Translations under genes and position numbers: made by a program
The notes under the pieces: generated by a model
The model's input: only the letters and a program-made list of their open reading frames with translations
What the model was told of the DNA's origin: nothing
The model's database searches: none
NCBI GenBank assembly: GCA_002205965.3
Contig: NADL03000701.1
Coordinates: 496,001 to 560,000 of the forward strand
DNA: 64,000 bases
Source: Kappaphycus alvarezii
Taxonomy: Eukaryota > Rhodophyta > Florideophyceae > Gigartinales > Solieriaceae
Reading direction: 5' to 3'
Shown: in pieces, positions 48,422 through 58,763 of the stretch
How positions within the stretch are numbered: position 1 is the stretch's first letter
How the letters are laid out: each line of letters opens with the position of its first letter

Positions 48422-48594
48422 AATATTAAATTATCTATTTCTTTATTATTGAAATAGACAGGATAGCATCTAAACTAGTCATTTTTGTGCGTGCAAAGAA
48501 AAATTGCAATCCTTCATACACCCGCCGTCAACAAAAGACAGACGTGCAGAAAACAACCGCGTGACAACATTCACACCAACTTTTGCTACATTAC

Positions 48595-49096
48595 TCTCTC
48601 GACTCTAGGAGTACCAGGTCACTCCCTCTGTCAAATGACCCTTTTTCGGCCATCACCAAGACTGTCGACATCAGTTGACAGACTGATGACTCAATCACCA
48701 CAACCAACTCGCTGTAAGTCAGCGACTAAACTACGTGGGAATGAGAGCAAGCACAATCTGATTGCGCTCACAAGATTCTTGTTCTTCTGCACCTATGAAA
48801 TCTCTCATAAGTCCTTTGGTGATTGGGAAATTATCTGTGTAGGGAAAAGTCCTTGAAAGTTTTCTCTGACGGCTGAAACTGGAGCAGCCGTTGCTTCTAC
48901 CAGGTAAATCTGCTGGTAATCCATATTTTTATTTCCATTTTTACGAATTTACGTTTAACTGAACAGCTCCCCTTTCCCAAACGGGGTTGTTTACAAAAAC
49001 AGATTAAAATCATTGTGTGCATTGGCTCTCTCCGGACTGTAACCCAGAGAGTCACTGTCGTTCGTCGTTCAGCAAAGCATCATATGCCACTTGCAT
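48595..49096 (-). CDS. Possible 5' exons of a spliced gene, minus strand
   Basis: Protein-like minus-strand segments between acceptor- and donor-like sites: 49096-49056 (from ATG, MQVAYDALLNDER), 49036 onward (HPERANAHNDFNL), 48834-48735 (ITKGLMRDFIGAEEQESCER) and 48711-48595 (ELVVVIESSVCQLMSTVLVM). The first pair joins in frame across 19 nt (49055-49037) and the second pair across 23 nt (48734-48712). Whether these belong to the gene ending at 46060 is unproven. The plus-strand ORF 48485-48856 is Cys/Ser-rich and looks like antisense. The start is only 165 bases from the FkbM gene's ATG, which would make a divergent promoter. Confidence 0.3.
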
Positions 49097-49260
49097 GTCC
49101 CTGGCGAGGTTTTTCTACCACTATTTATTGACAAGGTAAATCACCCATCCCGACTGATAGGGAAACGACACTTTTCACAGCACACAGACATCTGCATTCA
49201 GCCTTGAGTAATTTTTTCATCCCCGTACTTCTTGTCGACTCCCTTTCTGCATCCGAAACT

Positions 49261-50253
49261 ATGGATCCCTTCACCATGAAGACTTTTCCCCGTTACCGCC
49301 CGCTCGTCCGAGCCTCCCTTCGACCCATCGTGTTAATAAGTCTCTTCCTCCTCATGCTTCTCTTCACTTTAGGCGCCCGGGATGTCTCCCCGCAGGTTGA
49401 CATTATATCGCCGTTGCTGTCTACTTCTCGCACTCAGTATTCACCTGACACCCCAGCCGACAAGGAAGACGTAAAGTTTTGTGACCTACCCGGCAACTGC
49501 ATCTTCGACATTGGGCACAATACCGGCCAAGACACGGCGTTTTACTTGCGAGATCCGAACAACAGAGTTGTGGCTGTCGAAGCTAACCCTGCGCTCGTCG
49601 CAATCTCTGAGAAGAAGTTTGCCAAGGAGATTGAGGAAGGGCGACTCAAGTTGCTCACTATTGCGTTGACGCACGAGGGGCAAGCGAGGGAGACTGTGAA
49701 ATTTTGGGTCAACAAGTTTGACAAATTTAGCAGCTTTTTGGAGCGCCGCGGATGCCGTAATGACCACGGGCAGGAGGTCGAATCGGGAGACCACACTTGG
49801 TGCGAAAGTGTAGACATTGAGTCGAAAACATGCAGAGATTTGGTGGAAGAATACGGTACGCCAGTTTACCTTAAGGTTGATATTGAGGGGATGGACACTG
49901 TTTGTATAGAGAGTGTGGGAGAATTGGATATTACTAAGAGACCGAAGTACTTGAGCACCGAGAGTGTTAACGAGGCACGTCTGGAGAGGTTGGAAGACAT
50001 GGGTTATGTTGACTTTAAGGCTGTGAATCAGCGGAGGTTGCACTTTGATGTCGAACCCGAGTTGAGAGGGTATTCGGGACCATGGGGTGAGAACGCAGTC
50101 GACGATGATACCGGCACTGAGTGGACGGGGAGGGAGAAAATGATTCAGAGGCTTCCTCTGACCAGGAAGATGATGGTGGACGATGTGGAGAGGCCTGTAT
50201 GGTACGATATTCATGCGAGGATGGGGGATTTGCCGAGCGGCGAGTCGATGTAG
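49261..50253 (+). CDS. FkbM-type methyltransferase, membrane-anchored
   Basis: Intronless, 330 codons from ATG 49261 (an upstream in-frame TTG at 49204 is not a likely start). Residues about 15-34 form a membrane helix (PIVLISLFLLMLLFTLGA) after an Arg-rich cytosolic start, giving type II topology as in Golgi enzymes. The SAM-binding fold shows IFDIGHNTGQDTAFYLRDP, then VVAVEANPAL, and later YLKVDIEGMD, the hallmarks of the FkbM (Methyltransf_21) family, which O-methylates sugars or other hydroxyls; the substrate cannot be told. Four Cys between positions 65 and 205 could pair in the lumen. Intact; the best-preserved single ORF of the host. Confidence 0.9.
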   Translation: MDPFTMKTFPRYRPLVRASLRPIVLISLFLLMLLFTLGARDVSPQVDIISPLLSTSRTQYSPDTPADKEDVKFCDLPGNCIFDIGHNTGQDTAFYLRDPNNRVVAVEANPALVAISEKKFAKEIEEGRLKLLTIALTHEGQARETVKFWVNKFDKFSSFLERRGCRNDHGQEVESGDHTWCESVDIESKTCRDLVEEYGTPVYLKVDIEGMDTVCIESVGELDITKRPKYLSTESVNEARLERLEDMGYVDFKAVNQRRLHFDVEPELRGYSGPWGENAVDDDTGTEWTGREKMIQRLPLTRKMMVDDVERPVWYDIHARMGDLPSGESM

Positions 50254-52165
50254 GCACGGTCTCACTACGCGGAGATCTACGTTGTTGAAAAGGCTTGCGC
50301 AGGAAGCAATTGTACGGAGATACTATCCGGTCAGACTGTAGTACGAATTTCAATAGTAGATTTTGAGCCGGAGGATGTCTGGCATGAAATGTATCGTTAA
50401 GAATATTTAGGTTATCGAGTAAGACAGTCATTCTATTCGAGGATTTGTCGGTTTGCTGCATAGTAAAAGATTGTGCCAGGCAAGCAAGTTGTGGATGCAA
50501 CTAATATTGTAGAAACGACATGTGTGTGGAAGTTCGTAGGTGAGGCGGGAGGTCGGGCGACAGTGGGTATTACTTGGAACATCCTCAATGGACACTGAAG
50601 ATCTGTTGTAATCCTATACGAGTAGCTGGCGGCGTAAGAGCTCGAATTGAGCTATACGTTTGTTGGTGCAATCGCCAGTCGGCTACGAACGTTCCTGCAC
50701 TGAGGTATTGCTGTGACGCGTAGTTGATCTCAACGATAGCTGATGTACCCTACCTGGGGAAAGTGTGGGAAAAATGTCACAGGCCCTGCAAATGTCCAGC
50801 GTAGTAGCGGGGTAGCCCAGTAATGCCGTGCTACCATACTGCGCTGTCGCAGTCGACTATCGCAGAAGTGCCCGTCTCTCCTGGGCATCATCATACAAGC
50901 TGAGCGTTTTGCAGCATCAGTGAGTGGCTCTCGACATGTTGACCGATTTGCCCAACAGCATGTCCTTGCCGTGCTGATGGACTCGTACCAACCGTTTCAT
51001 GTTGACGGCCACGTTATTTTTGCTACTCAAAATGCGTAAAGTTAATGGAGTGCACTGATAATGTGCAGAGTATTTGTATTAACGCAATAAAATAAATAAA
51101 TACTGTACAAGATGTAATTGTACGATGGTGGCAGTATACTGTGTATGTACCGTACAGCGCGTTCTGCTGGACAGAAACTGTAAATGTACAGTACTGTGCT
51201 CTATATACTGTACTGTTGTACTGCACGTTAGCAGCAAGACGCACCAAATTACAGTGAGCCATGATGGTCAAAGTCGCAGGTCTTTTGTCTTCTTGATATT
51301 TACTGTACTTTTTTCAATATTTTTGACACGCACAAGACCAATCAACGACACAACGGTAAATTTTTTAGGGCGGGGAAAAATATCCCTGTACAGTTGTGAG
51401 AATATATAAAAAAGGGGCATTTGCACGCCAATCATATTGTTACTGCATGCTGACGACGATGGCAAAGGCTGAGACACGTTTCCGCAGGGAGCGTAACTAC
51501 AGATGACAGTGTTTCCCGCGCCTTTCAGCCATCGTGTTAGGGTCTCGGAGAATCTTGAGCTCGGATGCACTGATCTGTCTGTATTTGCCGATGGCGAGAG
51601 GAAGGAGGTCGATGCCGTTTCATTGGATGCAAACTGTTTTCTGGAATGGGAAACACGTTGCGTAAACGAACCCCCCATGCCCCCCGTTGCTTTAATTTTT
51701 TTTTGAAACAGAAACAATTCTTTTCAGATATATGCGTACTGGAAAAGAATCACTCTTCCTAGCACTAACGTAGCACCAAGATGCGTTATCTACGATCAAG
51801 TGCCACGGTCGGTCGCCAGCCGAGCCCTGGATCAATGCCCTAGGATGAGGCTCATTCCCCTCTAACGACTCGACGCGTTGATGGTCACCTCTCAACGCCG
51901 CCAGCTTGTTAACTGGGCTATCAGCTAATCGCTATATGGAAGAAATGCTCCGTTATTCGTACTGCAGATCCTGAAACGTTTTGAGTGCAAGTGCATACAA
52001 CTCCCAACTGTGTACCACACGTAGTAAACCAATCCCGTATGCTCGCCTAACGGAACATCTTATTCCTTGTTTCTACGGAGCCAGCAAAGGAAAGTACAGC
52101 ACCGTCCTGGGCGCCAGGCTTAGGAATCACAAGCACACTATCACAACGTTAATTGCCGCCAAACA
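50254..52165. other. Spacer; TACTGTAC cluster at 51139-51225
   Basis: No gene supported. Two opposite ORFs overlap at 51268-51717: minus 149 codons and plus 51503-51706, the latter more protein-like (CTDLSVFADGERKEVDAVSL), but neither is recognised. Confidence 0.4.
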
Positions 52166-52168
52166 CAG
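52166..52168 (+). other. 3-bp target-site duplication, left copy
   Basis: CAG directly before the left inverted repeat; the same CAG follows the right one at 60109-60111. Confidence 0.65.
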
Positions 52169-52531
52169 GAGACTTCGGGAAAACTAAAATATTCATTTTT
52201 TTGAACACGATGTAGATTTTGGGGCCTGGCGGGCAGCATAAAGGGCAGCACAACACAGGCCATTACCATGCAGTTCATGAGCGACAAAGGGCCGCAATTA
52301 ACGCAAAAAGAAAGTAGGTTAAAATAATGTAAAATGTCCAGGGCTGTAAGCATTTGCCTGTGGGGGTACCTGTACAACGCCGCGACACCCCATGGGACCT
52401 AGCTATTCGGCGTTGTAGGACAGTACCGGGGAAAAAAATTAGCAAAATCTGGAGTCAACGAAATAAAAATGTGCGAAATCCGGATATGCCATTTCCACAC
52501 TGAATTCGCATACTTACTGTACTGTACAGGA
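52169..52531 (+). repeat. Left terminal inverted repeat, 363 bp
   Basis: Reverse complement of 59752-60108. The inner edge ends in TACTGTACTGTACAGGA. Confidence 0.95.
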
Positions 52532-52646
52532 GAGAAAATTTCTTTCAAAGAAAATTGCACACACACCCTCTAGCGCACAGTAGGTATCCCTCTACACTGG
52601 TCAGAAAGAGCTTATTTTATCTAAAATTTTGAACGGTACAGTACAG

Positions 52647-52932
52647 TGTGAAGACGGTAGAGTGAATATACTCTCAACAGCGTACTATAGCTTTGGCATT
52701 ACAGTATGCTGAACAGGTATTGCTTCCTTTTAATGTTACTTGGCACCCGCTTGGATTACTCTAATTCAAACGGTCGTTGTTTGACTCAACTTACTCAAGT
52801 TCATTATCCGAAAACAAGTACTTAAGATAGAAATCCGATACCACAACTGAGTAATGTCTGAGAAAACTACTGTTATCAATTACCTCTATTTTTTTCATCT
52901 TTGTGTTCAATCGCAAGTGCGTTTTGTCCACA
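52647..52932 (+). repeat. Copia 5' LTR
   Basis: Same as 55819-56105 but lacks one C near 52758. Confidence 0.95.
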
Positions 52933-52977
52933 TTCCGGAATAAGGTCAAGCGCGAAAGCGTAACAAAGGTTCTGACG

Positions 52978-53059
52978 CCATCTGTTGAAAGCATTTCTCG
53001 TCGGACTGGAACCTATTTCAAAAACTTTCAGACCCCATCTGTTGAAAGCATTTCTCGTC
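52978..53059 (+). repeat. 25-bp direct repeat in the Copia leader
   Basis: 52978-53002 and 53035-53059 are identical and 57 bases apart, so they keep frame; the encoded TPSVESISR repeats in the short ORF 52903-53136, which starts inside the LTR. Confidence 0.85.
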
Positions 53060-53409
53060 TGAGTGAAGAAAAATTCTTTAAAAAGAAAAATCTCCTTATA
53101 AGAACTCGCAGTTATTCAAAACTACCAAAAATTTAAAAAGCGGGAGCACGCAAATTCAATTACGCAAAGAATCATTGTTTGCATTTGTATTTTGAAAACG
53201 AAAGGGCACAATTTCTATATCATTGCACTGTTCCGTAAAGGCATAAAAGAGACAAGTTTGCAAAACTGTGAAAGACGAGACCCACGAACTCTACAGGCAA
53301 TTCTTCCCTCCCCAATCTCAACACACTTCACCGCAAACAATCAAGTCGCAGCAAAGAAACAGAATCATCGACTGAAAGCAAAATTTACCTTGTGAAGAAA
53401 GTACCAAAG

Positions 53410-53856
53410 ATGGCTGACCGCCAAGGACGCGGAAACCGACCAGGACGCCAACCTCAAGGGAACCATAACCCAGGAGCTAACGATATCGAGGAACAACAAC
53501 ATCCGCCACGTCAAATCAATTGGGACCGAGTCGCAGCTCGTAATGAAGAGCAACATACTCTGACCGATTTCTTTCGCCTATTTGAGGAGTTTCATCCCGG
53601 AGTACGTGGAGATGACCTCCGAACCGTTATCAAAGAAGAGCTGTCAATTTGGCAGTTCTCGCGGGTCGAAGTCCTCAGTAATTCCAATATTTTCAAGTAC
53701 ATAAAGATGTTCTTGGAGGATCGCGGTGTCGTCCTGCCACAATTTTATAGAGGAACCAATCTGAACATGATACGAATAGTCGTCGCTATCTGGAGCGAAG
53801 AAGAATATCGCGACGAAGTCAATGCCACACTCGACACCACTCTTGTCACATGCTGA
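53410..53856 (+). pseudogene. Copia gag N-terminal remnant
   Basis: ATG 53410 opens a 148-codon ORF with a basic, Arg/Gly/Asn-rich start (MADRQGRGNRPGRQPQGN) and a helical capsid-like body (TDFFRLFEEFHPGVRGDDLR). It stops at TGA 53854-53856 without a zinc knuckle. It overlaps the pol ORF by 35 bases in another frame, and the deletion junction must lie about here. Confidence 0.7.
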
Positions 53857-55723
53857 TCGCATGCGCGCTATGAATCTTGCTCGACTAGAAATGGCCGACA
53901 TCGCAGCCGAGCTAAGAATCCAACGAGCACTACGTGAAAAGGTCCCGCCAGCAACGGACTACCTGGTCCATCCCGGAGACTCAATGTACGTCTGGCATGA
54001 AAAATCGAACCAATGGCGCGGTCCTTTTACGGTAACAAAGACCTTTGAACGCAACGTATGGGTTCAGCGACCGGATGCAGAGGCGCAATACTCTCTCGAC
54101 CACATACTGCCGGTAAGGGATGCTGATGGCACAGGTTTACTTTCCCATATTCATTACTCCCTCTCAACTCTATCGCAACCGGTCGATTCTATCCGAGTAT
54201 ATCTCACTGAGGTGTTAAGGCCAGGAGATACACGTGATCGTGACCCTCGTTTCGATGAAGCTCGTGCAAAAGAGATTCAGGGTTTACTGGACCGAAACAT
54301 CTTTCAAGTCGTACTGCGTGAAGAACTACCCTCTGACTCAAATATATTGGGAGGTCGGTTTGTACTGTCGATTAAAAACAAGGGCACTGACAAAGAACTA
54401 TACAAAGCACGATATGTAGTTCAAGGACATCTCGACAAGGAACTACACCGTCTTGTCCATCCTGCAACCATGCTACGCCAAAGCTCAGTACGCCTCTTGA
54501 CAGCTCTGGCCGCTATTTTCGGCTTTCGAATTTGGTCACAGGATGTGACTCAAGCCTACTTGCAATCCGCAGGAAAACTGCTACGGGACGTATTTGTCAA
54601 ACCACCAAAGGAGCTCAATCTCGCCCCAAACCAACTTTTGCAACTTCTAAAACCGCTCTACGGTTTAACCGATGCTGGAGACTACTGGGATTCAACCATT
54701 ACAAACCATCTCAAGGACGACCTGGGTATGCAGGCAACAGCTCTGGATATTCGTTTGTTTTCCAAAACCATTCACGGCAAACTCGCTGGTCTCTCAGGCA
54801 TGTATGTGGACGATAGTCTTCATGCCGGTTCAGATACATTTCTCGAACTTACAAAGAAAACGGAAGACAAGTTCGAATCTAAACCAAGGGATATGAATTC
54901 CTTCAAATTCGCCGGTATGCAGATTGAGACCACTCCCGCCGGTATCCGTCTTCATCAAGCCGAGTACCTGAAACGAATCAAGCCGTTACCCTTTGATGCA
55001 ACCTTCCGAGATTTCCGTTCACTCCGTCAACGACTCCAATGGCTCACTCATACACGTCCTGACATCGCTTGTGCCGTAAATAAGTCATCTCAAATCACAG
55101 AAAAGAAGTTTGGACCCGGATCAATCACACTTATTAACAAGATCGTCAGACAAGCGCACAAACATTCAAAACGCGGCATTCTCCAACGCAAACTGGATCT
55201 ATCTTCCCTCTATCTACGCGTTTACGCAGATGGTTCTTTTGCGGACAATGACGACCCCACAACACAACTGGGCTATCTCATTCTCCTCTGTGACAAACAC
55301 GGAAAGTGCAATATCTTACATTACAGCACTCTCAAATCTCGTCGCGTCGTGCGTTCTGTACTCGGGGGAGAAACATACGCCTTTGCCGACGGCATGGATT
55401 TTGGCCTCACGGTCAAACATGATCTCGAACTCATGCTGGGAAGAAAGCTTCGTGTCAGAATGTTCACAGACTCAAAATCTTTGTTTGATGTCATGGTAAA
55501 GAACACGACCACTACAGAGAAGAGACTAATGGTCGACGTGCAAGCTATGCGAGAGGCTTACGAAAGGATGGAAGTTAATGACGTCGCTTGGGTTCGCAGT
55601 GAGAACAACCCGGCAGACGCGCTAACTAAGATAAAGGAGAACGCCGTACTTAATCGCATCATCGATGAAGGAATTGTGAACCATCCCATTGAACAGTGGG
55701 TTATACGCAAAGACACGACTTAA
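53822..55723 (+). CDS. Copia pol remnant: integrase C-terminus, RT and RNase H, open
   Basis: A 633-codon uninterrupted ORF. The start is the tail of integrase: ADRMRAMNLARLEMADIA, then an SH3-like strand pair (VHPGDSMYVWHEKSNQWRG). RT follows: ILGGRFVLSIKNKGTDKE, AIFGFRIWSQDVTQAYLQSA, KPLYGLTDAGDYW and the catalytic GMYVDDSLH. RNase H has VYADGSFADND, LGGETYAFADG, MFTDSKSLFD and SENNPADALTK. No protease or integrase DDE core precedes it. RT and RNase H look intact, so the product may still be active but needs gag, protease and integrase from elsewhere. ATG 53822 may not be the natural start, since in full elements this is an internal part of the polyprotein. Confidence 0.9.
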   Translation: MPHSTPLLSHADRMRAMNLARLEMADIAAELRIQRALREKVPPATDYLVHPGDSMYVWHEKSNQWRGPFTVTKTFERNVWVQRPDAEAQYSLDHILPVRDADGTGLLSHIHYSLSTLSQPVDSIRVYLTEVLRPGDTRDRDPRFDEARAKEIQGLLDRNIFQVVLREELPSDSNILGGRFVLSIKNKGTDKELYKARYVVQGHLDKELHRLVHPATMLRQSSVRLLTALAAIFGFRIWSQDVTQAYLQSAGKLLRDVFVKPPKELNLAPNQLLQLLKPLYGLTDAGDYWDSTITNHLKDDLGMQATALDIRLFSKTIHGKLAGLSGMYVDDSLHAGSDTFLELTKKTEDKFESKPRDMNSFKFAGMQIETTPAGIRLHQAEYLKRIKPLPFDATFRDFRSLRQRLQWLTHTRPDIACAVNKSSQITEKKFGPGSITLINKIVRQAHKHSKRGILQRKLDLSSLYLRVYADGSFADNDDPTTQLGYLILLCDKHGKCNILHYSTLKSRRVVRSVLGGETYAFADGMDFGLTVKHDLELMLGRKLRVRMFTDSKSLFDVMVKNTTTTEKRLMVDVQAMREAYERMEVNDVAWVRSENNPADALTKIKENAVLNRIIDEGIVNHPIEQWVIRKDTT

Positions 55724-55818
55724 TCACATCCAATGCCAATATCTAGTCAACTGAATTCATTCCTGTTTGTTTTATTCTTGTTGTAATCGCAAACCTGTTT
55801 TCTTTCGATGGGGGGGAC

Positions 55819-56105
55819 TGTGAAGACGGTAGAGTGAATATACTCTCAACAGCGTACTATAGCTTTGGCATTACAGTATGCTGAACAGGTATTGCTTCCT
55901 TTTAATGTTACTTGGCACCCGCTTGGATTCACTCTAATTCAAACGGTCGTTGTTTGACTCAACTTACTCAAGTTCATTATCCGAAAACAAGTACTTAAGA
56001 TAGAAATCCGATACCACAACTGAGTAATGTCTGAGAAAACTACTGTTATCAATTACCTCTATTTTTTTCATCTTTGTGTTCAATCGCAAGTGCGTTTTGT
56101 CCACA
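55819..56105 (+). repeat. Copia 3' LTR
   Basis: Preceded by the purine-rich plus-strand primer tract. Confidence 0.95.
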
Positions 56106-56265
56106 TAAAGTGCTGATAAGGAAGAAATCCAGATTTATTTTTTAATTTTAAAACAGCACAATGAACGCACACGACACTACCGATTTTAAGCCTATGTATG
56201 AGTGAAAGAAAGAACTTTAATGCATTCGGTATTTACTAGGGACTGTGCACGTCCTAACTACACAG

Positions 56266-57140
56266 CTAAGATCTAACCTGGTCGTCCATGCGCACCGGGG
56301 CTCGGGACAGGATAGCTTGAGCAATGGATGGCCAGAGGGTGCAACTCAGTCGCTGGTAGATACGGCGGCGGATAACACCAGGTGTCGAGTGACACTTGGA
56401 CGCGATCCGCGGAACTAACTCCTCGATAAAAGCAATTGTACCAAGGGAAGGGGCACCCAGGGAATCAAACGCCAGAGGTCGAAACGTGAAGTTCGGCGTG
56501 TAGGGCGGAGAAGATGGGCCAGTAGAGGGAGTGGGGAGGCGTCGAGCGATGTTGCGTTCCAGAGATGTAGCTTTGTCGCGGGCCGCCAGTTCAGCAGCGC
56601 CACCGGCAACCTGGGTCGCCTTGGTGCGAACTGCAGCCTTGAACGGTGAGACGACAGTGATGTCACACGCAATGGGGCGCAACGCTGTGCCTCCCGCAGT
56701 TGGGGGGGGATTGTACCAGGATATCGGCAGGCCGAAGCTCAGTGCCCGGGACGGGAGACGTAACCTTGTGCCGAGTATCCAGACTCGCGGCGCGGGTAAC
56801 GTAAGTCGGTGATTTCGGAAGATCCTCCGCAAACAGGGTCAGACATGTCTCGGATTTTCTTCTTTTCCGTGTGTCCGACGTGGCTATCTAAAGCCGATTT
56901 CAAATCAACGTAGACAATGTAAGTACTGGTATTCGACCAGAGAAGGGGCTCCTGCTCAACGTTTGACTCAACTCTGAATGGTAGAGAAATGCTTGCGACA
57001 AAAACGACTGGATCCTCCGGGGAGGCGCATAATGACTGCAACATGTGTTCAAAGCTTCTTATTTTACAGTGTTCTTTGCTCACCCTCCCCGCACCCTCTA
57101 TACAAAGCCGTAAATGATTCAGAGTTCTCACATCAGCCAA
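56266..57140 (-). pseudogene. LINE C: minus-strand LINE ORF2 C-terminus
   Basis: The 188-codon ORF 56832-56266 shows the same C-terminal LINE layout as LINE A: RPIACDITVVSPFKAAV, a long Ala/Lys helix, FRPLAFDSLGAPSLGTIAFI and RRRIYQRLSCTLWPSIAQAI. A further piece in another frame reaches 57140. The 5' part is missing. It sits inside the TIR element beside the Copia 3' LTR; its own target-site duplication was not found. Confidence 0.75.
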
Positions 57141-57341
57141 CTGGTGAGGCCAAGCTACTTTAAATTGGAAAGTGTTGCCTTTATTAATGATAGATAACTT
57201 TTACTTCGAATGAAAACCAGATGGAAGCAAAATTGCCGCAGACATACATGGTCTGGTTGTAAAAGTTTCTTTCCACGTTGAAATTAAGTAAAGTGGTTTA
57301 AAACACTTTAGCCCAAAGATAAGATCATCTTTCTCCCCAAT

Positions 57342-57753
57342 CTAAGTCTCTCTACCAGATTCTTCACATTCATCTTCAAACTCAGAAAACTTGCACTTTA
57401 CTCCTATGCCAACATCTTGAGAAAATTTTGAAGACGCTCCCTCGTTGTCAAAAGAAGTTTCATTTTCTACGTATGTTGTCGAAAAAGCTTTCCTAAATTT
57501 TAGTAAAGGTAAAGGGTGCCAAATTACTTTTGTCAGGTCTGCGATCAGAAGATACTTACCTTAATAAGCGAAGGGAACAAGTGCGAAAATTCTTGAGGTA
57601 GTATTTGGAGAACCTAGTGTGAGCTGATTTCACGCTTCTTGCGTCGTCATCGGCCGTGAATTCTCCACTCTCGATGAACCCAGTTAGAATCTTGACATCT
57701 CGGTTCGATTTGAAGAGCTTCGGAGGAGGGTCGAAATCCCTCTTTTGAACCAT
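57342..57753 (-). CDS. Two-exon second ORF of the TIR element
   Basis: Exon 1 (57753-57560) starts at ATG and ends at a consensus AAG|GTAAGTATC donor; exon 2 (57492-57342) follows AAAATTTAG and ends at TAG. The 67-nt intron is phase 2 and the join is in frame, giving 114 residues. Exon 1 has KRDFDPPPKLFKSNRDVKIL and a helical VKSAHTRFSKYYLKNFRT; exon 2 is acidic and Cys-containing (GVKCKFSEFEDECEESGR). PIF/Harbinger elements usually carry a small second gene, often Myb/SANT-like, needed for transposition. Position and size fit, but I cannot confirm a Myb fold. It is transcribed away from the transposase. Confidence 0.6.
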
Positions 57754-58763
57754 TGTAATAAACAGTAAAAAATACAGATCAGAGATTTCATGTTGTCCTT
57801 GACTGCAGTGTCTTGTAGTAGTTGAATGAATTCGTAAAGCAAAGTTCATTAGTATGTATTCAAAAAAATTTTTCGCGAGAATAAAAATTGCATGTACCGA
57901 AACAGTCTCGATTAGTTCGGGCGGCACGAATTTGTGGCACAACCTTAAGTTTACTGGACAAAGGAAGCAATTGGTCTATTTAAGTGATATGCTAAGTGAC
58001 AAAAATACGACACATTTGAAGACAGCGGCTCGTCTTGTAAGACCAAGTAGCTTTTGGCGTGTTGAAAACTCTATTTTATAGTTGTTATTCGTCTAAAAAT
58101 GGCGTTTATGCCTTTCTTTAACATTTTAAGCGGTTTGCAAGTGCGATAAAACTGTAAACGGTTCCATTTTTTCAGAATGTTTTTTGACACAAATGTCTGC
58201 CTTGATTCGGAGTACAATTTGTGGCTGAATAAGAAGATTTTCTCCTGTCATGAAGGATTTTGTTGCAATATTCACTCAATGAGGCGAAGATACTTTAGTG
58301 ATTTGTGCCGCAGGGGCACATTTTTTGTGTCGCTCATTGAATAATCGTTAATTGATTTTGAAGAACTTGTTTTAATTCATTTAAATTGCACAATTTGGGG
58401 GAAAAAGGGGTGTCTTTATTGATTTATATGGATTGGCTAGCCCACTTGGAGTTGCGAAGCTGCATATCATATTAAATACATCTACCGATGGTCGAAGCAA
58501 TGTAAAAATCATTGCTGCAATTGCACAATTTAAGTGCCAATAATACACAAAAAAGTTTTGATTGAAATTCTATGGCCCATAAATTATCAGTGAAAAAAAA
58601 GTTATAAAACCAATGAAAAACAGTATTTCGCAGTTCTAAAAGGAGCCAAAGTAGCATATCATCACTTTGTCTTGCCACAGTCACCTTTTTAAGATTGAGA
58701 ATATTATCTGATTCCATCACCTTAGTAGCGGAACAACAAAGTCCCTCCGCACAAAATTATCAG
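57754..58763. other. Region between the two divergent ORFs of the TIR element
   Basis: Holds two short plus-strand ORFs (57854-58081; FFDTNVCLDSEYNLWLN near 58180), unidentified. Probable shared promoter and possibly 5' exons of the transposase. Confidence 0.3.

Larger units (their letters stand above)
52647..56105 (+). mobile_element. Ty1/copia element, internally deleted, very young
   Basis: LTRs at 52647-52932 and 55819-56105 (286 and 287 bp) are identical except for one missing C. Both begin TGTGAAGACGG and end GTCCACA. A purine tract GGGGGGGA (55810-55817) lies one base before the 3' LTR. Flanks TACAG (52642-52646) and TAAAG (56106-56110) match at four of five positions. Total 3.46 kb instead of the usual about 5 kb: gag C-terminus, protease and integrase core are missing. 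Confidence 0.93.

Noticed and set aside
48485..48856. A 123-codon plus-strand ORF.
   Set aside because: Composition looks antisense, and the minus strand has better protein-like exons with splice-type borders.
49204..49260. An upstream start (TTG 49204) for the FkbM gene.
   Set aside because: Non-ATG start in a eukaryote; ATG 49261 lies just before the Arg-rich start and membrane helix.
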